Part shown: piece by piece, positions 9,557 to 19,347 of the stretch
How the letters are laid out: each line of letters opens with the position of its first letter
How positions within the stretch are numbered: position 1 is the stretch's first letter
Assembly (NCBI GenBank): GCA_964511425.1
Contig: CAZEFI010000007.1
Coordinates: 1 to 64,000 of the forward strand
Origin: Bin55 sp964511425
Lineage (GTDB): Bacteria; Pseudomonadota; Gammaproteobacteria; Pseudomonadales; Azotimanducaceae
Direction of reading: 5' to 3'
Length of the DNA: 64,000 nt
The notes under the pieces: generated by a model
The model's input: only the letters and a program-made list of their open reading frames with translations
Databases searched by the model: none
What the model was told of the DNA's origin: nothing
Program-made: the position numbers and the translations under genes

Positions 9557-10072
9557 TCAGTTTTCTCGCCGCTCGTCCAAGTATCTTCGTCCTAGGTGGA
9601 ACGCACCAACCAATGCTGCCAACAGCAACACACCAGCAAGTTCAACACCCAAGAGATACTCGTGAAACAGTACGGTACCGACTTCCTTCGGCGGCACTAC
9701 CTGTCCCTCGATCATCGCACTGTTTTCTGTTTGTAGGACAGTGAACCCAAATACGATAAAGAGCACTCCAGAGAGAATCGCTGGGAGTACCCACATACCA
9801 GGACGCAACCATTGACTCTCGCGTGCTACAGAAGACCGGCCAAGATTCAACATCATGACGACAAATAGGAACAATACCACAATCGCACCAGCGTAAATGA
9901 CTATTTCAAGTGCTGCGGCAAACGGGGCACCCAATAAGAAGAAAATCACCGCGATTGACAACAGGGTCACCACCAGGTAGATCAACGCGTGCGACGCATT
10001 CTTGCGAGTGATTGCCAAGATCGCTGTTGCTATCGCTACACAGGCGGCGACGTAAAACAACCAAAAACTCAC
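9557..10072 (-). CDS. nuoJ: NADH-quinone oxidoreductase subunit J
   Basis: Membrane subunit of complex I, 171 residues with about five helices. The third helix region (YAGAIVVLFLFVVMML) is the family's most conserved segment and contains the pi-bulge helix that rearranges during coupling in characterised enzymes. It sits between nuoI (21-base gap) and nuoK (1-base gap). Confidence 0.95.
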   Translation of the reverse strand: MSFWLFYVAACVAIATAILAITRKNASHALIYLVVTLLSIAVIFFLLGAPFAAALEIVIYAGAIVVLFLFVVMMLNLGRSSVARESQWLRPGMWVLPAILSGVLFIVFGFTVLQTENSAMIEGQVVPPKEVGTVLFHEYLLGVELAGVLLLAALVGAFHLGRRYLDERREN

Positions 10073-10093
10073 TACATTGAGCTCCGCTTCATC

Positions 10094-10612
10094 CTACGGC
10101 AATAAACTCCGTACATTCTCGGGACTGTTCTCGTTTTGTGCTTCCCCTTTGTCTTTACCGGCAATGGTCTTACCTGCTACCTGCCAAAAACTGTAGTCTG
10201 GGTACTTTCCGGTACCTTCAATTAGTAAGTGTTCTTTCTCATAGACCATGTTGTTGCGATCAAACTCACAGAGTTCAAAGTCTGGTGTAAGTTGAATCGC
10301 GTAGGTAGGACAAGCTTCCTCACACAACCCACACATGATACAACGAGAGAAATTGATTCGAAAGAACTCTGGATACCATCGACCATCCTCTTCTTTCTCA
10401 GTTTTTTGCAATGCAATGCAATCCACTGGACAAGCAACGGCACAGAGATTGCAAGCAACACATCGTTCTTCTCCATCCGGGTCGCGAGTCAATATGATCC
10501 GTCCCCGGTATCGTGGTGCTTGATAAGGCATTTCCTCCGGATACTGCACCGTTTCGTTTCGTTTGAATAAGTGCACGAATACAGTCCAGAGTGTTTTAAT
10601 TTGACTCAGCAT
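10094..10612 (-). CDS. nuoI: NADH-quinone oxidoreductase subunit I
   Basis: Peripheral iron-sulfur subunit that passes electrons toward the quinone-reducing end of complex I. The 172-residue protein has two 4Fe-4S motifs, CVACNLCAVACP and CIMCGLCEEACP, in the standard spacing (CxxCxxCxxxCP twice). The N-terminal helix anchors it on the membrane arm. Located nine bases after nuoH. Confidence 0.97.
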   Translation of the reverse strand: MLSQIKTLWTVFVHLFKRNETVQYPEEMPYQAPRYRGRIILTRDPDGEERCVACNLCAVACPVDCIALQKTEKEEDGRWYPEFFRINFSRCIMCGLCEEACPTYAIQLTPDFELCEFDRNNMVYEKEHLLIEGTGKYPDYSFWQVAGKTIAGKDKGEAQNENSPENVRSLLP

Positions 10613-10621
10613 ATCTACCCT

Positions 10622-11599
10622 CTATTGCGTCCCAAGCAAGATGGCACCGGTGATCAAAATATTGAGTAGCGACAAAGGTAGAAGAATCTTCCATCCCAAC
10701 GACATCAGTTGATCGTAGCGCGGGCGTGGGATTGCGGCGCGCAACAGGATGAAAAAGTTGATCACGATCAGCACTTTAAAACCGTACCAGACAAGACCCG
10801 ATAACAATTCACTCGGCAGAAATTGAGGTCCCAACCAACCACCGAAGAACAAGACCACTATGAGCGCGGAAATCAAAATTAACGATAAGTACTCTGCGGC
10901 CATAATCAAAGCAAACTTCATCCCCGAATACTCCGTATGAAACCCAGCTGTAAGTTCGTGCTCTGCTTCCGGAAGGTCGAACGGCAAGCGATGAGACTCA
11001 GCTAAGCCCGCAATCAAAAAGATCACCAACCCCACACACTGAGGAATGCAGAACCACAGGTCTTCTTGTGCATGTACGACATCCCTTAGACTGAACGACC
11101 CAGTGAGCATGACCACTCCAAGTAACGACAAGCCCATAAACACTTCGTACGTAACCATCTGCGCAGCGGAGCGTAAACCACCGAGGAGAGAGTACTTGTT
11201 ATTACTAGCCAGACCGGCAAGAAGAACTCCATAGACAGCGAGCGAAGACATCGCGAGAATCCACAGGATAGCAATATTCGAATCAGCAATGATCAGACCG
11301 GGACCGAGTGGGAGTACCGCGTATGCCATGAGCATAGCACCCGCAACTATGATCGGCGCGAGAATGAAGAGCACCCGATCACCAAATGGTGGTACCCAAT
11401 CGTCCTTGGTGACCAACTTGATCGCATCTGCAAGCGATTGCAGAATTCCAAACCACCCTACTCGATTGGGTCCTAGGCGATCCTGGAAAAAGCCTAACAG
11501 GCGTCGTTCCCACCACACCAAGACAAGAGCTCCAACCATGGTACCACCGATGACCGGGAGGATCAGCACGTAAGACCAGTTTATGTTTTCGAAGAACAT
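10622..11599 (-). CDS. nuoH: NADH-quinone oxidoreductase subunit H
   Basis: Membrane subunit that forms much of the quinone chamber at the junction with the peripheral arm. The 325 residues equal the Escherichia coli length, with eight or so helices. The segments RLGPNRVGWFG and AEAEHELTAGFHTEYSGMKF-type loop (here PEAEHELTAGFHTEYSG) carry the conserved charged residues of the quinone site. The ATG shares one base with the nuoG stop (TGATG). Confidence 0.96.
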   Translation of the reverse strand: MFFENINWSYVLILPVIGGTMVGALVLVWWERRLLGFFQDRLGPNRVGWFGILQSLADAIKLVTKDDWVPPFGDRVLFILAPIIVAGAMLMAYAVLPLGPGLIIADSNIAILWILAMSSLAVYGVLLAGLASNNKYSLLGGLRSAAQMVTYEVFMGLSLLGVVMLTGSFSLRDVVHAQEDLWFCIPQCVGLVIFLIAGLAESHRLPFDLPEAEHELTAGFHTEYSGMKFALIMAAEYLSLILISALIVVLFFGGWLGPQFLPSELLSGLVWYGFKVLIVINFFILLRAAIPRPRYDQLMSLGWKILLPLSLLNILITGAILLGTQ

Positions 11600-14310
11600 C
11601 AGCCTTTCGCAATCACCTCTGGGTCTATCCCGGGTCGATCGACAAACTCTGGGTCTACCGACATTCGAACTTGCTGGGTTTCAGCCGGCGAAAATTCAAC
11701 GAGCCCACGCGGCATCCCCACTACCCCCTTGGGTAGTCGGGTATCAACTCGAACTGCTAAGCTCTCCGGTATACCCTCGATTCGTACCCCGTTTCCGTGT
11801 TCGACGTTTAATGCTTCTGCATCAGCTTGGCTGAGGAGAACAAATGGCGCTGGAATGCGGGCTCGAATCGGCCAAGACTGGTTTGACATCTCGTCTGACC
11901 CAAATACTAAATGGATTGGAACCAGTTCGAAGCTACCAGTTTCTCGCGATATCGTCGGCGTGTCAATTTCAAAATACCCAAGCTCCGCACCATTCGTAGC
12001 TATGAGTCTGAGACCGGGATCGCCACCAGCGAGTTTACCTGCTACTTCCTGCTGGAATTTAAACACGGATTGATTGGAATTCCATCCTGGAGACCACACG
12101 TATGGGATGGTGGCACCATTTTGATCTCCCGGATTTTGCCCTTCCATTGAGTAAGAGAACGGTGTGTCGGTGTCAACTGCTGCTTTCGGTTCGTGGATGT
12201 TGACCTGGGCGTTCATCGCTGTACGACCGCTATAACGATGCGATTGTCGAGGGATTCGGGAAGTCGTGTCAATACGATAATCAGAACTTGGAGCGATGTC
12301 CCGCAGTTGTGCGAAGGTTTGGTTCGCACATTGTTCCAGCAGAGCGGCATAGGAATCCCAACGTGTTTCTTTTTTCCCTAGGACTTCGGCAAGTCGATTC
12401 AACCAAGACCATGCCGGCTCGATTTCATCCAATGGTTGAAACACCTGATAAAAGCGTTGTGCTCGAGATTCGTAATTCACAAACGTACCAGTTTGTTCGG
12501 CATAAGTTGCTGCAGGAAGTATGACTTTCGCGTGTTCTGCGGTACGGTTCTCCAATGTGTCTATCACAACCAACTGGCTGGATCTAAGTGCTCTGTCCAC
12601 TCTCTCTGTCGAAGTACGCACATACAAGTCATTTTCTAACACAATCGTGCTTTGACCTTCGGCGATCTTTTCCAGAGCGGAAGAGAGCGATAATCCGCCT
12701 TCGAGGAGTGATACTCCGACACTGTTGACTTCGGTTGGAATAAAGAGAAATAAGCTCTCAACACTTTGTTCATGAAGTGCTAAACAGATGTTCGCGGCTG
12801 CTTGGACCAGTTCTACGCTCTGTAGACTTGACCCTGAAACTATCAACGGAGATTGAGCATTTCTTAGTGTGCGCGCTACTACACTCGCGAAATCGTCTGC
12901 ATCATCTGACGGTGTTCGTAGCTTGGTCCAAATCGCTTCACCAGTACCCACAAGTTCAGAGATTGAGCCACTAGTTGTCTGTGTGGCTATGTCGTCTAAG
13001 CGCGTAGTTGCAGGAGTCGCGATAAATAGAGCGTTTCTTTCATTCTGCGCATGACCGCGTACACCTGCATCCTGCCAAGTTGGTATGTTCGCATCAGTCG
13101 CCATTTCAAACGACTTCGTACGAACGGCTTGGCGCACAGAGAGCGCAACCCGAGCGGCAGTATTCGAGATGTCTTCACCAAGAATCAAGATCGCGTCCGC
13201 TTCTTCCACCTGTTTCAACGTCGGTACATTAGTGCCCTTCCAACTCATAACGTCGAGGGCGGTCTTAATGATGGCCAGTTCGGTATCGTTTATCCCTGCA
13301 CAGAAATTTTCCGCCCCAACCAGCTCGCGTAGGGCAAAATTATTTTCGAAGCTAGAGCGGGGAGAACCGATACCAATTGCACCGCGTGATAAGGTCGCTC
13401 CGGCTACCGTGAGCGCGTTCGTCAGATCTCCAAATTCAAACTCGCCATTCTGTGTACGCACTCCTGCGTGCTTTATTCGCTTTTCGTGATTGACAAAATG
13501 TGAGCCAAATCGACCGCGATCGCACAGAAAATATCCATTCAATTCGCCGTGATAACGATTCGTAACACGTTTCAATTCTCCATACCGTTCCGCAGGGAAC
13601 ACGTTACATCCAACAGCACATCCGACACAAACCGAGGGAGCAGACTGTAAATCCCACTTTCGCGAATAAGACTTCGCGAATGGCTTATCGGTAAATACTC
13701 CAGTAGGACAAACTTCGACTAAATTTCCTGCGAATTCGCTCTCAAGGGTACCATCTTCGAATCGGCCGAAGTACATCCGCCCGCGAGATCCAAAAGCTGC
13801 AAGATCGGTACCACCCGCATATTCATCGTAGAATCGGACGCACCGATAACATGTGATGCATCGATTCATTTCGTGTCCGATAAACGGACCGAGATCTTGG
13901 TTCTCCCAAGTTCTTTTGGTGCCGCGATACCGACGCATGGAGTGTCCAGTCATCACCGTCATGTCTTGAAGGTGGCATTCCCCTCCTTCTTCACAAACAG
14001 GACAATCGTGGGGGTGGTTTTCCATGAGCCATTCAATCACGGAACTCCGGAAATTTTTAGCTAGTGGAGCTTGCACCGAAAGGCGCATGCCATCAGATAC
14101 TGATGTCATGCATGCCATGCCAAGTCGCCCGCGCGTGTCTTCTTCGTCCGCATAGGTAATGATCGCACACTGTCGGCAAGCACCAATAGACCCCATGGAA
14201 GGATGCCAACAAAAATATGGAAGATCTAAATGCTGAGACAGTATCGCTTCCAACAGGTTTTCACCCGCCTTTGCTTGGTACGTTCTACCGTCTATGTAAA
14301 TCGTCGCCAC
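11599..14310 (-). CDS. nuoG: NADH-quinone oxidoreductase subunit G
   Basis: Largest peripheral subunit of complex I, holding several iron-sulfur clusters of the electron wire. The 903-residue protein begins with a 2Fe-2S ferredoxin-like domain (Cys34, Cys45, Cys48 and a later Cys in MACMTS), followed by the His-x3-Cys-x2-Cys motif (HPHDCPVCEEGGEC), a 4Fe-4S motif (CITCYRCVRF) and the CVGCAVGCN motif at the start of a molybdopterin-oxidoreductase-like domain that binds no cofactor in complex I. The C-terminal half is less conserved, as usual. The gene starts 32 bases after nuoF. Confidence 0.96.
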   Translation of the reverse strand: MATIYIDGRTYQAKAGENLLEAILSQHLDLPYFCWHPSMGSIGACRQCAIITYADEEDTRGRLGMACMTSVSDGMRLSVQAPLAKNFRSSVIEWLMENHPHDCPVCEEGGECHLQDMTVMTGHSMRRYRGTKRTWENQDLGPFIGHEMNRCITCYRCVRFYDEYAGGTDLAAFGSRGRMYFGRFEDGTLESEFAGNLVEVCPTGVFTDKPFAKSYSRKWDLQSAPSVCVGCAVGCNVFPAERYGELKRVTNRYHGELNGYFLCDRGRFGSHFVNHEKRIKHAGVRTQNGEFEFGDLTNALTVAGATLSRGAIGIGSPRSSFENNFALRELVGAENFCAGINDTELAIIKTALDVMSWKGTNVPTLKQVEEADAILILGEDISNTAARVALSVRQAVRTKSFEMATDANIPTWQDAGVRGHAQNERNALFIATPATTRLDDIATQTTSGSISELVGTGEAIWTKLRTPSDDADDFASVVARTLRNAQSPLIVSGSSLQSVELVQAAANICLALHEQSVESLFLFIPTEVNSVGVSLLEGGLSLSSALEKIAEGQSTIVLENDLYVRTSTERVDRALRSSQLVVIDTLENRTAEHAKVILPAATYAEQTGTFVNYESRAQRFYQVFQPLDEIEPAWSWLNRLAEVLGKKETRWDSYAALLEQCANQTFAQLRDIAPSSDYRIDTTSRIPRQSHRYSGRTAMNAQVNIHEPKAAVDTDTPFSYSMEGQNPGDQNGATIPYVWSPGWNSNQSVFKFQQEVAGKLAGGDPGLRLIATNGAELGYFEIDTPTISRETGSFELVPIHLVFGSDEMSNQSWPIRARIPAPFVLLSQADAEALNVEHGNGVRIEGIPESLAVRVDTRLPKGVVGMPRGLVEFSPAETQQVRMSVDPEFVDRPGIDPEVIAKG

Positions 14311-14342
14311 GTCGTTTTATTCCAGGTTAGCCAATATCGACA

Positions 14343-15638
14343 CTAGTTTTCTCGGTATGGACATCGTTTGTTCTTAATGTGATCTTCAAAGTCCTCGCGG
14401 AAATATTTCAAAGCCGACTGCAACGGTTCAATCGCACCAGTTGCGTGTAAACAAAAGGTATTTCCAGGAGCTCCAATATAAACGGCACTTTGTTCTAATA
14501 GTTCAAGGTCTCCGGTTTCACCCTTGCCATTTTCTATGTCCGCTAGCAACTGTTCAACCCACGGCAAACCTTCACGACACGGGGTACAAAATCCACAAGA
14601 CTCTTGCGCGAAAAAGTGTTGTAAGTTGCGCGCCATATCCACAGGACAGATCGAATCATCCATCAAAATCATCGTACCAGTACCCATGCGACTTCCAGCC
14701 TCTTGAATAGTCTTGTAGTCCATCGGAAGATCAAAGTGCTCTTCGACCAGATAGTCGGTAGATGCGCCTCCAGGGAGAATTCCACGTAACTTGTAACCGT
14801 CCTGCATTCCACCAGCGTGATCATCAACCAATTCGCGGATAGGTGTTCCCATCGGCAATTCCCACAATCCTGGCTTGTTCACACGACCGGAAATTCCGTA
14901 GATTTTTGTCCCAGAGTCTTCGGTCAGTCCAAGATCGTGATACCACTGAGCACCATTCCGAATTATTGCGGGTACGTTGCACAAAGTTTCGACGTTATTG
15001 ACGATCGTAGGTCGTCCCCAAGCCCCGCTGGCCGGAGGAAATGGCGGTTTATAACGTGGTTGACCACGCTTACCCTCCAACGCGTTGAGTAACGCGGTTT
15101 CTTCACCACAAATGTACCGTCCGCCGGATAAATGGATCCGTAAATCTAAATTAAAGTCCGAACCGAAAATCGACTTTCCGATGTAATTCTTTTCGCGAGC
15201 TTCTTCAATTGCTTGTGCAAGCTGACGATTTGGTTCGTGATACTCGCCGCGAAGAAAAACGTATGCCTTTTCCGCACCTATAGCATAGGATCCCAGAATC
15301 ATCCCTTCTATCAGAGAATGCGGATTAAATTCGATGAGATAACGATCTTTAAACGTACCTGGTTCCATTTCATCCCCGTTACAAACGAGATATTTGTAGC
15401 CAGGAGTTTGTGGTTCACCTTTAGCGAATCCCCATTTCACTCCTGTAGGAAACCCGGCACCGCCGCGACCGCGCAAATTAGCTTCCCGTACTAGATCGAT
15501 TACCTCTACAGGAGTCATGTGCTTTAATGCCTTTTGCGCCGCCGTGTAGCCACCACCCGATTCGTAATCCGAAAGCGTGACTAATCCTCCGACTTCCTCG
15601 ACCCGCCCAATCAACGGTTTCGTATCTTGCAACGACAC
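14343..15638 (-). CDS. nuoF: NADH-quinone oxidoreductase subunit F
   Basis: NADH-oxidising subunit of complex I, located at the tip of the peripheral arm. The 431-residue protein shows the glycine-rich nucleotide motif GRGGAGFPTGVKW near residue 57 for NADH and FMN, CGEETALLNALEG in the middle, and the 4Fe-4S motif SCGFCTPCREG with a distal cysteine in TFCLHATGA. It starts directly at the base next to the nuoE stop, and works with NuoE and NuoG as the dehydrogenase module. Confidence 0.97.
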   Translation of the reverse strand: MSLQDTKPLIGRVEEVGGLVTLSDYESGGGYTAAQKALKHMTPVEVIDLVREANLRGRGGAGFPTGVKWGFAKGEPQTPGYKYLVCNGDEMEPGTFKDRYLIEFNPHSLIEGMILGSYAIGAEKAYVFLRGEYHEPNRQLAQAIEEAREKNYIGKSIFGSDFNLDLRIHLSGGRYICGEETALLNALEGKRGQPRYKPPFPPASGAWGRPTIVNNVETLCNVPAIIRNGAQWYHDLGLTEDSGTKIYGISGRVNKPGLWELPMGTPIRELVDDHAGGMQDGYKLRGILPGGASTDYLVEEHFDLPMDYKTIQEAGSRMGTGTMILMDDSICPVDMARNLQHFFAQESCGFCTPCREGLPWVEQLLADIENGKGETGDLELLEQSAVYIGAPGNTFCLHATGAIEPLQSALKYFREDFEDHIKNKRCPYREN

Positions 15639-16127
15639 TTACGAGTACCTCGAAAACAACTCTGCTAGATCCTCTTCCATCACAGGACCAAAAAGATCTT
15701 CATTAATGATCATTGCAGGAGCTCGATCGCATGCACCTAAACAAACTATTGGGATTAACGTGAAACGATCATCGGTTGTTGTTTCACCAAATTTAATCCC
15801 TAAGTGTTCCTGCACTTTTTGAGCGAGTCCATCAGCACCCATTACGTAACAGGACACACTATCGCAAACCATCACTACATTGCGTCCGACTGGTTGTCGA
15901 TGAATCAGGTTGTAGAACGTAGCAATCCCATCCAGTTTTGCTGCTGACATATCAAGAAATTTCGCGATCGCTCGCAAACTTTCATCTGAGATCCAACCGC
16001 GGTGTTTCTGAACAATCATCAGTGCATCTATTGCAGCGGATTCTCGATCCGGTAAGTGGGCAACTTCCGCCTCTATTTCGGATCGTTCCGCGTCGCTCAA
16101 CGGCGAAATCAATGCAACTGTACTCAT
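15639..16127 (-). CDS. nuoE: NADH-quinone oxidoreductase subunit E
   Basis: Thioredoxin-fold 2Fe-2S subunit of the complex I dehydrogenase module. The 162-residue protein has the four ligand cysteines in the usual pairs, CDSVSC and CLGAC, and an N-terminal helical bundle. Its ATG overlaps the nuoCD stop by four bases (ATGA), and nuoF follows without a gap. Confidence 0.96.
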   Translation of the reverse strand: MSTVALISPLSDAERSEIEAEVAHLPDRESAAIDALMIVQKHRGWISDESLRAIAKFLDMSAAKLDGIATFYNLIHRQPVGRNVVMVCDSVSCYVMGADGLAQKVQEHLGIKFGETTTDDRFTLIPIVCLGACDRAPAMIINEDLFGPVMEEDLAELFSRYS

Positions 16128-17902
16128 CGATCGACGTCCGCCATCACGAAATCAATACTTGCGATGATCGCAATTAAATCCGGCACCATAAAGCCATTAC
16201 TGATAAACGGTATCTGCTGTAGCGCAGGGAAGGACGGGGTCCTAACTCGAGAACGGTACGCCATAGTTCCACCATCCGAAATGGAGTAGAAACTCGTCCA
16301 GCCTTTCGTTGCTTCGACGAGCGTTGCCGACTCTGACGGTGGGATCACGGGACCCCAACTCACATTGAGAAAGTGATGTATGAGCGTTTCGATGTGTTCC
16401 ATCGTGCGCTCTTTCGACGGAGGGGTGGTCAGTGGATGGTCCGCCTTATAGGGACCTGAAGGCATGTTGTCTGCACACTGCCGGATAATGCGTAGACTCT
16501 GGCGAATCTCTTCTACTCGAACGACGCACCGGTCATAAGAATCTCCGTTGCTAGCGGTCGGAATCTCGAAATCGAACTGCTCGTAGGAACTATACGGGCG
16601 GTTTTTGCGCAGATCCCATTCGTGTCCTGTCGCACGTAGCGACGGCCCGGTTATTCCCCAGTCTAAGCCTTCGGAAGTGTTATATGCGCCAATCCCAACG
16701 GTACGTCTCTTGAGAATATTATTTTGTAACGCCATCGTGTCATAGTGATCAAGACGAGCCGGCATGTAGTCACAAAAGTCGGTGACCATTTCGTACCAAC
16801 CTTCAGGAAGATCATCACAAACTCCCCCGATCCGGAACCAACTTGGGTGCATGCGCCCGCCAGTGATCGCCTCAACAATAGAGAACAACCGTTCCCGGTC
16901 CGCAAACATGTAAAAAACTGGCGACATTTGGCCCACATCTTGAGCGAACGTGCCATAAAACAACAGGTGACTTGCTATTCGGAACATCTCCGAGACCATC
17001 ACTCGAATCACCTGAGCACGCGGCGGAACCTCGATACCAGCCATTTTTTCGACGTTCAATACGTACGGGAAATTGTTCATGACACCGCCGAGGTAGTCAA
17101 TCCGGTCGGTGTAGGGAATGTATGTGTGCCACGATTGCCGTTCAGCCATTTTCTCTTGACCGCGATGGTGGTAGCCGATGTCGGGAACAGCCTGAACTAT
17201 TACCTCACCGTCTAATTGAAGGGCAATTCGAAATACACCATGCACGCTTGGATGGTTGGGTCCGAGATTTAAGAACATGAAGTCTGTGTGTTTAGTGGAC
17301 CGGCTCATCCCCCACTCTTCCGGTATGAACCTTAACGCTTCCTGCTGCGCATCCTGAACTTCGTCAGGTAAAGCAAATGGGTCCATCTCTGTGGCGCGTG
17401 CGGGATGTTCTTTACGAAGTGGGTGTCCTTCCCATAAAGGAGGTGTCAATATGCGCCGTAAGTTCGGATGTCCATCGAATTGAATACCGAACATGTCAAA
17501 AGCTTCGCGTTCATACCAATTAGCGACTGGATAAATCGATTCAACACTAGCTATGGAATTGTCTTCGTCTTGTAAAGGAACTTTGATGCGGAGATCTTGA
17601 TCTGCTGATAACGACATTAAATGGTAAAACACCGTGAAGTCGGAGGATGGCTGATCCTCACGAAACTTCCTATGTCGTTCATCGATTGCCGATAGATCGA
17701 ACATCAACTCAAAACAGTTTTTAGCGTCGTGTTTTAAATAGTGGAGTACTTCACTAATTTGGTCGCGCTTAATCCAAACATTCGGTATCCCGTCAGCGGT
17801 TTGCTGATAGTGGCAATCATCGCCAAAACGTTTACCCAACTCGCGCGCAATGTCAGAAACATCGATCCCAGGCGTTGGAGCAGTTGCTACTTCAGCGTTC
17901 AC
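16124..17902 (-). CDS. nuoCD: NADH-quinone oxidoreductase fused subunit C/D
   Basis: Single chain combining the NuoC (30 kDa) and NuoD (49 kDa) parts of the quinone-reducing module. Residues up to about 190 form NuoC, with EREAFDMFGIQFDGHPNLRR as its signature. The rest is NuoD: FLNLGPNHPSVHGVFR, PDIGYHHRGQEKMAE with the histidines near the quinone, and the C-terminal SISDGGTMAYRSRVRTPSF. The fusion is typical of gammaproteobacteria. The start is a GTG at 17902 that overlaps the nuoB stop by four bases; the 592-residue length agrees with E. coli NuoCD. Confidence 0.97.
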   Translation of the reverse strand: MNAEVATAPTPGIDVSDIARELGKRFGDDCHYQQTADGIPNVWIKRDQISEVLHYLKHDAKNCFELMFDLSAIDERHRKFREDQPSSDFTVFYHLMSLSADQDLRIKVPLQDEDNSIASVESIYPVANWYEREAFDMFGIQFDGHPNLRRILTPPLWEGHPLRKEHPARATEMDPFALPDEVQDAQQEALRFIPEEWGMSRSTKHTDFMFLNLGPNHPSVHGVFRIALQLDGEVIVQAVPDIGYHHRGQEKMAERQSWHTYIPYTDRIDYLGGVMNNFPYVLNVEKMAGIEVPPRAQVIRVMVSEMFRIASHLLFYGTFAQDVGQMSPVFYMFADRERLFSIVEAITGGRMHPSWFRIGGVCDDLPEGWYEMVTDFCDYMPARLDHYDTMALQNNILKRRTVGIGAYNTSEGLDWGITGPSLRATGHEWDLRKNRPYSSYEQFDFEIPTASNGDSYDRCVVRVEEIRQSLRIIRQCADNMPSGPYKADHPLTTPPSKERTMEHIETLIHHFLNVSWGPVIPPSESATLVEATKGWTSFYSISDGGTMAYRSRVRTPSFPALQQIPFISNGFMVPDLIAIIASIDFVMADVDR

Positions 17903-18585
17903 GTCGCTCGTTTTTTACCCAGTAAGTCTTTCGACAGTGGTGCTTCTCCGACAGTGTTAGGTTCCGCTAGTTCTCGAGTTTTCATCCGTTCGGGTGTATG
18001 CCGATCACGTTGACTCGGTTCGTACTTTGTCGTGACACCGCTCTCGGATATCATCCAAGACAGCGGGCGGGGCGAATTCTTAACCGACTCTTGGAGTAAA
18101 GTTAATCCCTGCATAAATGCTTCAGGGCGAGGGGGGCAGCCTGGAACGTATACATCAACGGGTAAGAACTTGTCGACTCCTTGTACGACACTGTAAATAT
18201 CAAACATGCCACCTGAATTTGCACACGATCCCATTGAAATAACCCAACGAGGTTCCAACAACTGTTCGTAAAGATGCTGCAAGACTGGAGCCATTTTTCG
18301 AAACACGGTTCCCGACACAACAATTAAATCGGATTGTCTTGGAGTCGCACGAATCACTTCTGCTCCAAAGCGAGAAATATCGTGGCGCGAGGTAAATCCT
18401 GTTGCCATTTCTACATAACAGCACGATAGACCAAAATTGAACGGCCATATTGAATTAGAACGTGCCCAAGCAACTAAATCTTCAAGCCGCGCGGTGAGGA
18501 AACTTTTCGCTGCTTCTTCCTGATACACCTCGTCGGACTGAGACATCAACTCATCCGCTGCAGTTTTGACTAATCGCCAGCGCAT
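17899..18585 (-). CDS. nuoB: NADH-quinone oxidoreductase subunit B
   Basis: Carries the terminal 4Fe-4S cluster N2 that reduces quinone. Cluster ligands are seen in LSCCYVEM (adjacent cysteines), SMGSCANSGG and VPGCPPRPEA. I chose the ATG at 18585, which overlaps the nuoA stop as TAATG, giving 228 residues. The longer frame to 18666 would overlap nuoA by 82 bases; a shorter start at 18546 is possible. The C-terminal tail of about 40 polar residues is longer than the conserved core. Confidence 0.95.
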   Translation of the reverse strand: MRWRLVKTAADELMSQSDEVYQEEAAKSFLTARLEDLVAWARSNSIWPFNFGLSCCYVEMATGFTSRHDISRFGAEVIRATPRQSDLIVVSGTVFRKMAPVLQHLYEQLLEPRWVISMGSCANSGGMFDIYSVVQGVDKFLPVDVYVPGCPPRPEAFMQGLTLLQESVKNSPRPLSWMISESGVTTKYEPSQRDRHTPERMKTRELAEPNTVGEAPLSKDLLGKKRAT

Positions 18586-18998
18586 TAAGAAGTAACTCTC
18601 CGAGAATATGCGTCCGGCGTGGTATGGCGTGATTTGATTCCCCAATCTAACGCGCCAGTGCGCCATTCATATGCAAGTGCAATCAAGAGCATGACAATAA
18701 AAACTGCAACCGCTATGTAGCCCATCCAACCAACTTCCCGGAACGCAATGGCCCAACCCACAATAAAAATTGTCTCTAAATCAAAAATGACAAAGAAAAT
18801 AGCGACTAGATAAAACTCTATCGACAAGCGCATGTTTTCGGCTTCACCGACAGGGACGATTCCGGATTCATATGGTATGTCTTGCGCACGACCATGACGT
18901 GCTTTTTCGCCAACGAACCAAGAGAACAACAAGGTTGCGGACAGAATCAATACTACGGCTAGTGTGTACAGAAGAAACGGTAGGATTTCAACAGTCAC
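18585..18998 (-). CDS. nuoA: NADH-quinone oxidoreductase subunit A
   Basis: Small membrane subunit at the base of the peripheral arm and first gene of the operon. The 137-residue product has three helices, and the conserved loop PYESGIVPVGEAE includes the position equivalent to the cysteine switch loop, with FYLVAIFFVIFDLETIF as the family signature. The start is a GTG at 18998 with no strong ribosome site. The TAA overlaps the nuoB ATG. Confidence 0.94.
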   Translation of the reverse strand: MTVEILPFLLYTLAVVLILSATLLFSWFVGEKARHGRAQDIPYESGIVPVGEAENMRLSIEFYLVAIFFVIFDLETIFIVGWAIAFREVGWMGYIAVAVFIVMLLIALAYEWRTGALDWGIKSRHTTPDAYSRRVTS

Positions 18999-19347
18999 TG
19001 CAACTTAGCACCATGCATAAATAAGAAATTGGACAAAAAGAAGGGGTGAACTTGATCGAATTAGAGTGGTTAGCGACGAGAGAATAGAAAACCACGAGCA
19101 CTCATGTCGTGTACTCTGTCCTCTCCTCCAAATCGATCCAATTGTTTAGCAAAAAAACTTATGAATATCGCAAAGTCCACCCTAGTGAACTGCGGTCACA
19201 TTTTATTGAGACAACGCGGTTGTACGTACTTCGAGTTCGAAATCCAACTACAAACAAAAGTTTCGTATACTTTGTTCGAAATGCAATGATGCTTCATCCT
19301 CGCAGAATTGCGGAAATCGGAAATTTCACCCCAACACAAACTTGCTC
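18999..19347. other. Divergent intergenic region before nuoA
   Basis: About 350 bases between the nuo operon (leftward) and a small membrane protein gene (rightward). It should contain both promoters, but no clear hexamer pair stands out. Short open frames between 19104 and 19351 on the plus strand have no ribosome sites and no recognisable product. I looked for the secG-tRNA arrangement found before nuo in some relatives and saw no tRNA. Confidence 0.4.

Noticed and set aside
13085..13489. A 134-codon plus-strand frame opposite nuoG
   Set aside because: Antisense to the molybdopterin-like domain of nuoG, without family resemblance or ribosome site.
18586..18666. Longer nuoB frame from 18666
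   Set aside because: It would overlap nuoA by 82 bases; the TAATG junction at 18585 is the normal coupling.
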